Shown here: positions 10,423 through 21,046 of the stretch, one piece after another
How the letters are laid out: each line of letters opens with the position of its first letter
Position numbering within the stretch: the stretch's first letter is position 1
Origin: Excoecaria cochinchinensis
Lineage: Eukaryota > Streptophyta > Magnoliopsida > Malpighiales > Euphorbiaceae
Length of the DNA: 64,000 bases
Direction: 5' to 3'
Assembly: GCA_947683425.1 (NCBI GenBank)
Contig: CANTUQ010000017.1
Span: 310,001-374,000 of the forward strand
Made by a program: the position numbers and the translations under genes
The notes under the pieces: model-generated
Told to the model about the DNA's origin: nothing
The model's database searches: none
What the model saw: only the letters and a program-made list of their open reading frames with translations

Positions 10423-12645
10423 ATGGCAAACTCAAGATCCAATGAGAATACAACCCCCATGGACCTCGACCATGACGACAACACTCGTGTCGTATCAGGC
10501 ACCTCGAGAAGGAGGGAAGCGCCCGCCAGGCCCCCCATAAGGGCCAACCTCCTTCCCGAATTTGATAATGCCGCAATAAGGCAACCAGAGGACACCCCGA
10601 TCACTGTGAGAGATATGCACGCTATTCTCAGTGATTTTACGAAAAGCATTGTCCAAACCCTCAAGAAGGATAAGATGCCAATTGCTTCTGAAAGAGCCCA
10701 AGAGGATTACCTCATGGGCGAAGACTTCAGGAGAAACAGGAACAAGGGAGTCATTATTAATGAATCCCGAGCTCAGGGAACCAGGAAAAGTGCAATCAGA
10801 GCCCCAGGTAAGAGCGACAAGGGGAAGCAGATAGTGTCTGCAAGTAGGGCCTCTCCCTACAGCAACAGGTCCGCTACTATGTCTGCGAGGGATGATGTGT
10901 CCTACATGTGCACCCCAAGCCGCGGCCAGACTAGAAAGCACAAGGGCGAGTCCACCGCCACGACCCTGAGCAAACAGAACCCGTCAAACAAGCAGGACCA
11001 GTGGTTTATGCAGAAGCTCAAGCAGTTTGGTGTCCTCGCGCCCAAAAGAGGCGCCTTCGAAGGAAATACTTGTGGGAACACTGCCTCCCCCTTCTGCAGA
11101 GAGATCACCGATGCTGAGCTCCCCCCCCCCAGGTGGCGAGATGTGGTCATGGAAAGGTATACAGGCAAAACAGACCCTGCCACACACTTGGCAGAATACT
11201 TAACCAAGGTACAGGTCTATACATATGACGAAAGAATAGCCTGTAGGGTTTTTCCCACCACTTTGGGAGGGGATGCGTTAACGTGGTTCCATGAGCTGCC
11301 CATGGGATCCATTACATCATTCAGACAGTTAAAGGAGCTGTTCACTATGAGGTTCATTGTGCAAACACGCGCGCCCAAGACGGTGAACGACCTGTGCAAT
11401 CTTTACCAAAGAACCGATGAAAGTCTTCGAGACTACATCGACAAGTTTCAAGCTACCATGTCTGAAGTAAGAAACGTTAGTGTGGAGATGGCGACTACCG
11501 CCTTACAAGGGGGCACCACTGACCGACCACTTTTCGAGTCACTTACAACAAGACCCCCATCCAGCTTCGCTGAACTAATGGAGAGGGCTAGGCAACACAT
11601 CCAGCTGGATGACGCCCTTAGGTCCAAAAGCAGAGGAAGGACCAGCGTTCTGGACCGCCTACAATATCCGGACAATCGCTCTACTCAAAGGGCCCCCGCT
11701 TCCGATCGGACAGGTAAAGGCCAAGATGGAGCTCAAAGTTCCAGAAATTCAGGCCAAGCCAGAGGATCGGGAAGAGACCAGAATCCACGTGCAGACGACC
11801 AGGCAGAGAGGACATACACCCCTCTCAATGCCACTCCGACTGCGGTGCTAATGTGGATCAAAGAGAAGCACCGCAGAGTCAACTGGCCCAGAGACCTCTC
11901 CGGAAGAAGTCGGGATACAAGGGACCCGAGCAAATATTGCGAATTCCACAGAGACGTCGGTCATTTAACCGACGAGTGCACTTCGCTAAAAAAAGAAATC
12001 GAAAGGCTGATACGCCGTGGGGCCCTCAGGAGATTCATAGGCCCGGCCAGAGGGGATGAACCCTGCAGACAGCCGAAGCCTAGAAGGGACAATCCTGACT
12101 CAGACGACGATGAGCGCCGGAACCCCAGAAATGCCGATCCGGGCAGGCCCTATGCAGGGGTGATAAACGTGATCACCGGAGGGTCGTCCTATGGAGAAGA
12201 TCTCCCCAAAAAGGGGAAGGGGAAAGGCATCTATCTCTCCCGCCAGGCAGAGCAGCCAGCCTCAGTCACCATTTCCAGCGAAGACGCGCGAGACGTTCTG
12301 TTCCCCCATGAGGACGCTCTCGTCGTAAGAGCTCGGATAAATAACTTCAATGTGAAGAGAATTCTGGTGGACAATGGCAGTGCTGTCAATGTCCTAACTC
12401 TCCAGGCATACCGAACCATGGGACTCCCGATCGGAGAGCTCAAGCCGAATGCCACTCCTCTAATCGGCCTGGGCAACGCCACTATCCCCGTGGCGGGATC
12501 TGTAGAGCTTTTTGTCGAGCTCGGCCAAGAGGCAATAGCTCATGCTTGTAAGGTAATTTTCATGGTTGTTGACATGACGTTTGCCTACAATGCCATTTTT
12601 GGCAGACCACTGCTTTTCCAGACCGGAGCTGTGACCTCCATCTGA
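10423..12645 (+). CDS. Tat element gag-protease polyprotein
   Basis: 740 codons starting at the ATG directly after the primer-binding site. The first 200 residues are basic and disordered. A retrotransposon gag core (about residues 245-400, with GGDALTWFHELP and LRDYIDKFQ) would build the particle. A zinc-knuckle-like motif CEFHRDVGHLTDEC lies near residue 507. An aspartic protease with active-site LVDNGSAVNVL is near residues 643-653; Asn follows the catalytic Asp where many relatives have Gly, Thr or Ser. The frame ends at TGA just after protease, and the pol frame resumes in phase four bases later. I cannot tell whether that stop is a mutation or a regulated boundary; homologous polyproteins usually read through here, so mutation is more likely. 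Confidence 0.9.
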   Translation: MANSRSNENTTPMDLDHDDNTRVVSGTSRRREAPARPPIRANLLPEFDNAAIRQPEDTPITVRDMHAILSDFTKSIVQTLKKDKMPIASERAQEDYLMGEDFRRNRNKGVIINESRAQGTRKSAIRAPGKSDKGKQIVSASRASPYSNRSATMSARDDVSYMCTPSRGQTRKHKGESTATTLSKQNPSNKQDQWFMQKLKQFGVLAPKRGAFEGNTCGNTASPFCREITDAELPPPRWRDVVMERYTGKTDPATHLAEYLTKVQVYTYDERIACRVFPTTLGGDALTWFHELPMGSITSFRQLKELFTMRFIVQTRAPKTVNDLCNLYQRTDESLRDYIDKFQATMSEVRNVSVEMATTALQGGTTDRPLFESLTTRPPSSFAELMERARQHIQLDDALRSKSRGRTSVLDRLQYPDNRSTQRAPASDRTGKGQDGAQSSRNSGQARGSGRDQNPRADDQAERTYTPLNATPTAVLMWIKEKHRRVNWPRDLSGRSRDTRDPSKYCEFHRDVGHLTDECTSLKKEIERLIRRGALRRFIGPARGDEPCRQPKPRRDNPDSDDDERRNPRNADPGRPYAGVINVITGGSSYGEDLPKKGKGKGIYLSRQAEQPASVTISSEDARDVLFPHEDALVVRARINNFNVKRILVDNGSAVNVLTLQAYRTMGLPIGELKPNATPLIGLGNATIPVAGSVELFVELGQEAIAHACKVIFMVVDMTFAYNAIFGRPLLFQTGAVTSI

Positions 12646-12648
12646 TAC

Positions 12649-15600
12649 ATGGTGATGAAGATTCCGACCACAGGAGGCGTCGCCATCTTGAGAGGTGACC
12701 AGAAAGCATCCAGGGAGGCTTATATCACCATGATAAAGCAGCAGCGAGAAGCAATGGTCGTAGAGCCAGGCCTCGAACAGCAAGAGCGGGCGGAAAGGCC
12801 CAGGATGGACCCAGCAGAGGCCACAAAGGCCAGGTCGCTAGATAAAGGTAAAAATGTTCAGGTGGGGACAAGCATGGATAGAACAACTGAAGAAGCTATC
12901 ATGCATGTCTTGACCATCAATCAAGCGACTTTTGCCTGGAAGCCAGAAGATATCCCTGGCGTGGATCCCAAAATAATCACCCACAAGTTAAATGTGGACC
13001 CAAGCTTCCCTCCGATCCGCCAAAAGCTGAGAAGGCACGCGCCCGATCGGAGGAAGTTCATTTCAGAAGAGATTGATAGGCTACTCAAGACCGGAACCAT
13101 CCGAGAGGTAGACTACCCTGAATGGCTGGCTAATGTGGTGTTGGTCAAGAAGAAGTCTGGCAAGCTGCGAATGTGTGTCGACTTTACCGACCTCAACAAG
13201 GCATGCCCCAAAGACAGCTATCCCTTGCCAAGTATAGACCAATTGGTAGATGCCACAGAATGCCATGCCATTTACTCTCTTCTAGACGCATATGCCGGCT
13301 ACCACCAAATTCTGATGTGGCTCCTTGATCAGGAGAAAACCAGCTTCATCACAGACGACGGAACTTTCTGCTACAGGATGATGCCGTTCGGACTGAAAAA
13401 TGCTGGGGCCACATATCAGCGTCTGATGAACAAGATTTTTAAAGACCAGATCGGGCAGAATGTCGAAGTATATGTTGACGACATGATCGTCAAGAGCCGA
13501 AGCGCCGAGGAACATCCAGCCGATCTGGCAAAAGTTTTTGACACTCTAAATAAGTTCCAGATGAAGCTCAACCCTGAGAAGTGCGTCTTCGGGGTACCAT
13601 CAGGAAAATTCTTAGGATTCCTAGTCTCTCAACGAGGGATTGAGGCAAATCCAGAAAAAATAAAGGCCATCCTTGAGATGCAACCCCCCGGGAGCATAAA
13701 AGACGTCTAGAAGCTGAATGGAAGAATAACAGCCTTGGGACGATTCATTTCCTCTTCAGCCAAGCACTGTACGCCTTTTTTCAAGAAGTTAAGGAAGAGC
13801 GAAACTTTTGTCTGGGGGGAAGACTGCCAGCAAGCCTTCGAAGAGCTGAAGGCGTTCCTCACCAACCTGCCGCTGCTCAGCCGACCGGTACCAGGTGAAA
13901 ATTTATACCTCTATTTAGCCACCTCTAAGGAAGCTGTTGCAGGTGCTTTGGTCCGAGAAGAAGATACCCAACAGCTACCCGTGTACTACGTAAGTGAAGT
14001 ACTCAGAGGTGCAGATCTGAGGAAGGGACCGGTTGAGCAGCTCATTATTGCCCTCATAATGTGTGCAAGGAAGTTGAGACCTTACTTCGAGACGCACACG
14101 ATCGTCGTCCGATCGGGTCATCCTCTAAGAAAGATACTCCAAACGCCCGATCTGGAAGGCAAAATGGTGGGATGGGCGATTAAGCTACAGTCCTGGGATG
14201 TCAGATATGAGCCCAGAAAAGCTGTAAAGGCCCAAGCTTTGGCAGACTTCATAGCCGAATTTGCGGGTGAGGAACCACCTAGTCAACCCAACCACAAAGC
14301 TGGGAAATGACAGTGGATGGCGCAGCGAACGACACTCGAGGAGGCGTCGGAATAGTAATAAAAGGCCTTTTGGGCATCACAATAAGGTACGCCATAAAGC
14401 TTAATTTCAAAGCTTCTAATAATATGGCAGAGTATGAGGCGCTCCTTCAAGGGCTGAGACTGCTCCATGCAATCCGACCGGAGACAGTAGCCATTAGGAG
14501 CGACTCCCAGCTGGTCACCAGTCAAGTTTTGGGGACTTTCAAAGCACGAGAGGCCACAATGATCCAGTACTTGGCCAAAGTCAAAACTGCCTTCGCGAAA
14601 CTGGAAGAGGCTGGATCAGAATGGGTGCTACAGAAAGTCCCGAGGGACCAAACTGCAGAAGCCGATCGGCTAGCTAAGATGTCTGCTTCCGTACAAAATG
14701 TTATAGAGGAAAACATTGCCGTTGTAGACCAGACTTCCTCCTCCCTAGACGAGCCGGAGATGATGGAGATCGACCAAGAGAATGAAACCTGGATGAGCCC
14801 AATTATGCAGTTCCTCCAGACAGGACGACTGCCTGAGGACAAGGATGAAGCTCGAAAGGTATCTCGAAAATCTCTCAATTACTCCATCATTAACGGTGAT
14901 TTGTACAAAAAAGCTTTCAGTCACCCTTGGCTAAAGTGCGTGGCGGAGGAAGAGGGGGACTACATCCTCAGAGAGCTCCACGAAGGCATATGCGGTGCGC
15001 ACGAGGCAAGCAGAGCCATGGCAAGAAAGGCCCTTCAGACGGGATATTACTGGCCTAGCATGCTCAAAGATGCCCAGGAGAAAGTAAGGATATGCCCGCA
15101 GTGCCAAATACACGGCAGGATTATAAGGCAGCACGGAGCAGACCAACAGCCGATCGGAGTCGCATGGCCGTTCGACCAGTGGGGTATGGACATCTTAGGA
15201 CCCTTTCCCCAAGGCAAAAAGCAGATAAAATTCCTCATCGTAGCGGTGGACCACTTCTCCAAATGGATTGAGGCTGAGCCGGTAGCCACCATCACAGCCG
15301 AGAGGGTCAAGAGCTTCACATGGAAGAACATCATCTGCAGGTATGGCTTACCCAATGTCTTTATTGCAGATAATGGCAAGCAGTTCGACAGCTCCGTCTT
15401 CAGAAACTTTTGCCAAGGCTTGAACATCAAATTAAAGTTCACATCTGTCGCTCATCCCCAAAGCAACGGAATGACTGAGGTCTCCAATCGGACCATCTTG
15501 GAGGGATTGAAGAAGCGACTGGGTCAAGCCAAAGGCAACTAGACTGAAGAACTGCAGAGTGTCCTGTGGACATACAGAACGTCCCCCAGGACAGGCACTC

Positions 15601-16028
15601 ATCAGACGCCATTTTCTCTTGTTTACGGCTCCGAAGCAATGATTCCTGTGGAGGTCGGCCTCCCTTCTTACCGATCGGCTCTTTACTCTGAACGGGTGAA
15701 CACTCAGGAGAGATGCCAGGACCTGGATCTCATCGAAGGAAAGAGGGAGAACGCCTGCGCCAAGATCGCTGCCTATAAACAGAGAGTGGCCAGATACCAT
15801 AATTCTAAAGTAAGGTCCAGAACTTTCAATGTAGGTGATCTGGTGCTCAGAAAGGCAGAACTAGGCTCGAGAAATGCCGGAGTTGGGAAGCTGATGCCGA
15901 ATTGGGAAGGGCCCTACGAGGTTTCTAAAGTCCTAGGTCCGAGCACTTACAGGCTCCGAACGGTGGAGGGGCAAGATATCCCCAGAAGCTGGAATGTCGA
16001 GGTACTCAAGAAGTACCATGTCGCATAA
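12649..16028 (+). pseudogene. Tat element pol (RT, RNase H, second RNase H, integrase), broken
   Basis: RT spans about 12900-13710 with active-site YVDD near 13471. RT-linked RNase H follows (13735-14300). A second, archaeal-type RNase H begins TVDGAANDTRGG at 14308 with AEYEALL and SDSQLV. Integrase runs from about 14960 (HHCC zinc region, CPQCQIHG) through the DDE core (GMDILGPF, ADNGKQFDS) to 16028. Lesions: a TAG at 13708 where the protein should continue KDV(Q)KLNG, a one-base frame change near 14290, and a TAG at 15540 in a GN(W)TEELQ context. Both TAGs fit C-to-T or G-to-A change. The dual RNase H is a Tat-lineage feature. Confidence 0.92.
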
Positions 16029-16137
16029 TGTATTAAAACTTGGCAATTGCCCGATTCATAAAGAGGTTCTTTCTTTGAAGCATCATGTGTAACTTATACA
16101 CTAATCTAAGGTGTTTGCTTTACGGAGGATCCTACCT

Positions 16138-16155
16138 CCCCCCCCCCCCCCCCCC
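16138..16155. repeat. C18 homopolymer
   Basis: Eighteen C in a row just after the pol stop. It could be a sequencing-length uncertainty. Confidence 0.9.
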
Positions 16156-16194
16156 AAATTTTATCTGTATTTTAGAGGATCTAATCTCTCTCGC

Positions 16195-16360
16195 TCGGTT
16201 ATGCAATTTTTATGCAATTCTACGAGTACACTCGGCTATGCAATTCTCATGCAGTTATACGAGTATCACTCAACTCGATCTTGCAATTCTTATGCAACTC
16301 TATGAGTATCACCTAGCTCAGTCATGCAATTATTATGCAACTCTATGAGCATCGCTCAGA
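16195..16360. repeat. About 43-bp tandem repeat, four degenerate units
   Basis: Units begin near 16195, 16232, 16275 and 16318, each with a TCGGYTATGCAATT-like head and a TATGAGTATCRC-like tail. The first unit is 37 bp, the next two 43 bp, and the last is partial. Confidence 0.8.
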
Positions 16361-16622
16361 CTGACCCGATCGGTCACTAAGCTTCGACGTCATTTTAATT
16401 CAGGAAGTACTTGTGAAATTTAATGCAAATTTTAATTACGAGTTTTAATTAGCTCGATCATATTGCAAATTTTAGTACAAACTTATGTATACGTTGATTT
16501 GCAGAAATATGCAGTTTCATTAATACAAATGCCTTCGCTATACAATTTGTAAATAATTATTACAAGTATATAAAAAAAATAAAAAAAAAACAAACAAACA
16601 AAGACAAAGCTACATTCCTAAG

Positions 16623-19163
16623 CTAGCTATCTACAGTCTCCACTTCGCCAGGAGGATCGGCGACTTCTTCAACGATTGGCTCGAGGGTGGCTTGAGAAGG
16701 GTCGGCAGCAGGCGGTGCAGATACTGCCGCCCCTTCAGAGACAGGCCCAGTGGAGGAAGTTGCCATCGGCTCGGCATCAGGTGCAGGAGGAGCCTCTACT
16801 TCAGCTTCGTGGACTGAAGACGCCGCAGGCTCCGTTTCAGAAGGAACCTCTTGAATAGTCTCCAGAGGTAAAGGACCTTCTTCAGAAGTTCTTTCGGTGA
16901 TTTCCCCCTCGGGAGCGCCTTCATCATCATCGTTTGGAGGAGCAGGCAGTGATGCCGGGTCGTCCATCCATGACAGATCCGTCCCAGGGAAGCGCCGCCC
17001 AGCTTCATGAACTAACCGGGACAACAGCTCCACCTGAGCGTCTGCCAGCTCATCAATCAGGCGCTCCTTTTGAGTGGCAAGCTCAAGCTCAAGAATCTTC
17101 GAAAAAGAGGCCTCCGTCTCCCCATGTGACTTCTTCAAGGACCCCACTTCTGTCCGAAGCTGCTCGCCCTCTGCCTTCAGCCTGGCATTCTCAGCAGCCA
17201 ACTCTCTACACTCAGCATCTAGTCGGGTTGCATCTGCCTCGAACCGCTTTAGCTGGGCGCCCTCCGCAGATAAGCGGGCCACTTCCCCTTTCAGCTTATC
17301 GGCCTCGCTCTGCCGAGCCTTCAGGTCTTGAGCACTCTGATAGGCCTCCTTTCTTAGGGCCACTGTCTCTGACTGCGAGGAAGCATACCGCTCCTCTAGC
17401 TTGGCAACCTCGGCTCGAAGGTCGGAAGCTTCCTTCTTGGCAGCCTCACAGCGCGTGGTTGCCTCCGCCTTGGCCACAGCGCCTGACTCGGCCCTCCCTC
17501 TCCACAAGTGGGCCATCATGTGCAGCCGCTGTGTCCTCCTGGCAGCCTACACAGCATCAAGACTAAAAGGCTCAGGCACAAAGGTATAAACGAGCACCAG
17601 AACAGTCAGTAAAATACTTACGTCTATCAGCTGCTGTCCGATGGCTTGGGTTTCCCTGCTGAGCTGACTGGCGTCGCCAGCATCCCGATGATCGTCATCC
17701 CAGAGAAGACCCTTGCAAATGAAACCAGCCACCTGGCCCACCGACCAGTCATCGCCAAAGTTTTCTCTCAGGACTTCCTTCATAGGAACGACCCGCCGAT
17801 CGGATGAACGCCTTGGAGACTCGCCGTGCTGCACAGCTTTGCCTCTTGCCGCAAGCCGAGCATCCGATTCGGCGATCAGCTCGGCAGCCCTCTTTTTGGC
17901 CGCCTCCTCGGCCTTTTTCTTGGCAGCCTCCTCTGCCCTCCTCTTAGCGGCCTCCTCCGCCTCTCGGATGGTAGCACCGATCGGCTGATCGTCTTCGTCT
18001 GACTCATCCCGAAGAGTGTGGCGCCGGCGGCGTAACGGCTGAGCAGAGGCCTCTCCTCGAGGCACAGTCGTTGGACCAGCAACAGTGGAGGCAGGCGCAG
18101 TAATGGCAGCTGGGGGTGCCGACGAGATTGGTACAGCAGCGATGGCCGGAGTCGTCGTAGAAGTACCGACCGCCCCCTTGGAGGCTTGAAGCTCGGAAGA
18201 CAGGATCAACTTCCTCCTTTTCCTTTGCTCCTGGGCCTTCTTCTCTGCCTCGCGCTTTTGGCGGATCCGATCGCCAAGTTGTCTGGAGGTTTCGTTCCCA
18301 CCAGCCATCTCAGCTGCACAACAGAAAATAAGCAAGATCAAGTTTTCATACACAAATTCTCTTCATGAAACATTAATAAAGTGCAATGAATGTTTCGATG
18401 CATGATGATTGGGTCTTCTCTGATCCTAACGCTCACGTTCTACGTCCCCAGCGTCTTGAAAGCCAGGAGAGCCGAACAGTGTCCGCAAAAGGAATTTGGA
18501 CTCGTAAGGCCCTTCATTCCTGCTGACGGCGGCCATCAGTTTTTGTATGTCATTTTCATAGAATTCCTGACCGGCGGCTAGGTCCTTCAGAACGTTGACC
18601 CTAGCCGATCGGGTAAGGCGCACTCCAAACCCACCTTTCCTGCCCACCAAAAAATATCGTTCCCGATACCCTTTCATGGAGGTGGGGACGAACATCAGTT
18701 TCCTTTTTGGGCGGCTAGTGAAGAAGTACTCAGTTCCGTCGCTCCGGTCCGAGATGTAGAAGAAGTGGGTAAAGAGTTCCAAGGTCGGTGCCACCACTTC
18801 TATTTGGCAAAGGATCTTGAAGCACGCCACCGATCTCCAGCCGTTCGGATGTAGTTGGTTGGGGGCAAGACCATACCCCCTCAGTATCGCCATCTCAAAG
18901 GCGCCCAACGGGAGCCTCAGGCCTGCATCCAGACTCCAAAGGTGGCATACGAACCATTCGCCGCCGTCTTGGCCGAAGGGCCCTTCAGTCACCGCCATTG
19001 ATTCAGGGCAGGCCAGCACTGATATCTCCTCGGGAAGGCCGTATTTAGAGGGGATTTCGGCCACTTCCGCAGCGGATAGGCGAGAATGCGGCTCAGCGGC
19101 TGGTTTATTCTCATACCACTCCAAAAAAGTTGTGTCTAATGCTTCAGCACTACTTGAGGCCAT
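16623..19163 (-). CDS. Tat element antisense gene: Transposase_28-like plus coiled-coil protein
   Basis: Three exons on the strand opposite pol: 18437-19163, 17622-18313 and 16623-17546, with donors GTGAGC and GTAAGT and AG acceptors. The joined frame stays open for 780 codons. Exon 1 resembles the 'putative gypsy type transposon' family (Pfam Transposase_28), with LPLGAFEMAIL and NQLHPNGWRSVACF. Exon 2 encodes a basic Lys/Arg/Glu-rich part with AEEAAKK repeats. Exon 3 is a long coiled coil (Ala/Glu/Leu heptads) and an acidic tail with DLSWMDD. The start at 19163 gives the conventional MASSSAE; an upstream in-frame ATG at 19253 lies across a probable 5'-UTR intron (19205-19270). Function is unknown. 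No lesion is seen, although pol has several. Confidence 0.8.
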
Positions 19164-19204
19164 CTTCAACAAAAAAGTATGGAGGGAAGGCGCAACTCTC
19201 TTTT

Positions 19205-19270
19205 CTAAATGAAATGGGTGTGAGAAGAAAAAGGAAAATTGCAAAGAAAGCAAAAAGAAAAGTTACTTAC
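19205..19270 (-). other. Putative 5'-UTR intron of the antisense gene
   Basis: On the minus strand a GTAAGTAAC donor at 19270 and a pyrimidine-rich TTTCATTTAG acceptor at 19205 bound 66 bp just upstream of the ATG at 19163. It is inferred from splice signals only. Confidence 0.45.
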
Positions 19271-19400
19271 TTGATGAAAAAGACTTGAAGGAATTCGAAG
19301 AAAAGGTAAAGAGTAGTTGCAGAAATCTGGGAATCAAAGGAAGATTTTGGCAGAGCTTCGCTAGGGATTTCGAAAGTAAAGAAGGAATGATTCACAAAGT

Positions 19401-19413
19401 CCCCTATTTATAG
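19401..19413 (-). promoter_or_regulatory. TATA box of the antisense gene
   Basis: On the minus strand this reads CTATAAATAGGGG, a near-consensus plant TATA box about 240 bp upstream of the ATG. It is internal to the element, separate from the LTR promoter. The other Tat-lineage element has a matching box about 200 bp before its antisense ATG. Confidence 0.68.
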
Positions 19414-19680
19414 ACGGAAACTTCTCAAAAACGCCAAACAACGCGCCATTCAGCAAGCGCCACGTGTCAAAGGACATTATGTCTCTGCGAAGAACGAAGT
19501 GTCGCCCTCGGTACGCTCACAGAATTAAAGGAGAACAGTTGTCTTATCAGGCGCGTCGATTCGGAAAAAGCGCCTCCCAAATTCAAAAAGCGCGCCAGTA
19601 CGCGTCTTCGGATCGGGAATCTCCATAACTGATTCCATCCGAACGGACCGGCAAAGGCAAATCTATGCCCGATCGGACCT

Positions 19681-19696
19681 GTTGAGGGGGAACAAG
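19681..19696 (+). other. Polypurine tract of the Tat element
   Basis: GTTGAGGGGGAACAAG abuts the first TG of the 3' LTR, as expected for plus-strand priming. Confidence 0.78.
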
Positions 19697-20164
19697 TGAT
19701 AACCCAGCAAATATCATTTGCTCTAAGGACCATCCTGTCGGCCCATTTAAACTGGCAAGACCCAAAGCCCATCAGCTAAAGGTATCAGACACGAGCTCCT
19801 AGGCAGCACACATGCCCGATCGGCTGATGTGACCGCCAGTCCCATCAGCCGCCTGACACAAGGTAGCGCCCATGCCTACCATCTGCTCCCTGTCATGTCG
19901 CCGGATACCTACTCTGACAGCCAGTAATCACTCCCTAGGTACTCAAGTGCCCCTCGACTATCTCTTATAAATAGTCCAGCCAACGATGGTATCAGGTATT
20001 GAATTCACATCATTATCTCTCTAAAGCACATTCTCTCTCTAAGCCACTAACTTAAGCTTCGGAGTGCTCACGCCTGGTCCGACCGGGCTCTTCTTACTGC
20101 AGGGTTATTTCATCCGATCGGAGCGACCTCTCTCCTACAGATAAAGACATTTTTGGATTTATCA
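19697..20164 (+). repeat. 3' LTR of the Tat element (468 bp)
   Basis: It starts TGATAACCC and ends TTTATCA (TGATA/TATCA termini). It is complete, unlike the 5' copy. The five bases after it are TTAAT, which also end the (TA)n tract at 9059-9063. Confidence 0.94.
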
Positions 20165-21046
20165 TTAATTTTTTAACCAAATTAAATTATAATCTTCGGA
20201 TGCATTTTAGTTGAACTAACTATTCATTAATTTTTAACCTATTATGATAATGTCTAAAACTTCTTATTTGATTTGATAATAAATAGTTAAAAGCCTAGAA
20301 AATAGTTAGAAAATTTTCAATTAATAGAAAAAAAAAATAAATATTTAAATTAATGAGAAAAAAGATACATATTTTTTCACAGTATAGAAACTTCTAAAAT
20401 CATCCCAGAAATTTCCGTTATACTATATATATTTAATTTCAATGTTGATCACCTGGAATTCCTGCATTGACAAATTAAATATATTTTACCTTTAGTTTTT
20501 TAAATTTAGATATATGTCATATCTACTGATTTAAAAGAAAAACCATCCAAATTCACCAATTCTTTTCAACTTTTTGATTAGCTAGGAGTCTTTCCCATAA
20601 TACTAGTGTTGGCCCAAGGTCACACTCTAGTTTTGATAATTATCAAACCTTAAATAAACTCTATTAAGAATTCTAGTCTAAACAAATTTCTGCAGGAAAC
20701 TTTCTATGAGTTTGTCTGAGGATCACATTTCTGAAAAAAGCATGGATTCTAAGTTGTAATATTTATTTATTGCTTTAGACTATTAGGAAATTAGGTTATT
20801 AAAATGTAAGATCAAATTGAGGCAAAATATTCTCACTCATGCATGCACATTTTAGTTTTAAAATTTGCACAAAAATGATTTTAAGTTAGAAAATGAACTT
20901 GTGATCAAAACTGGTTTTTCATCAGAATTTGGTTATTCAGAAAATGAATTTCTATGTCTCAGATTTCTAAAAAGATTTTCTAAATGAATTTCTAAATATC
21001 AAATTTCTAACTGAATTTCTGATCGTATCAGAATTCTGGGCAAAAC
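20165..21046. repeat. Right copy of the 882-bp duplication flanking the Tat element
   Basis: Near-identical to 9059-9941 (about six differences by eye). It runs without a break into the remaining two-thirds of the solo LTR, so it is the copy in original context at its right end. Confidence 0.93.

Larger units (their letters stand above)
16029..16622. other. Noncoding spacer between pol and the antisense gene
   Basis: The spacer holds a C18 run, a four-unit degenerate tandem repeat and AT-rich sequence ending in an A-rich tract (16571-16600). Pol and the opposite-strand gene converge here, so their transcripts may overlap or terminate in it. Tandem repeats between pol and LTR are common in Tat elements. 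Confidence 0.7.
9939..20164 (+). mobile_element. Tat-lineage Ty3/gypsy retrotransposon, near full length
   Basis: LTRs of 464 and 468 bp enclose a primer-binding site, gag-protease, RT-RNase H-integrase, a noncoding tandem-repeat tract, an opposite-strand three-exon gene and a polypurine tract. A second, RNase H-like domain after the RT-linked RNase H, and the extra antisense gene between pol and the 3' LTR, are hallmarks of the Tat group. The LTRs differ at about eight positions by eye, so insertion is fairly recent. The coding region has three internal stops and one frameshift, so this copy is non-autonomous. The 5' LTR lacks its first four bases. Confidence 0.93.

Noticed and set aside
16195..16360. 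CRISPR-like array of short repeats
   Set aside because: Units are contiguous and diverged with no unique spacers, and the host is a plant; it is a tandem repeat inside a retrotransposon.
16676..17988. Several plus-strand ORFs of 60-210 codons
   Set aside because: These are shadows of the antisense Tat gene. The minus-strand frame has the coiled-coil pattern and splice sites; the plus-strand frames have none.
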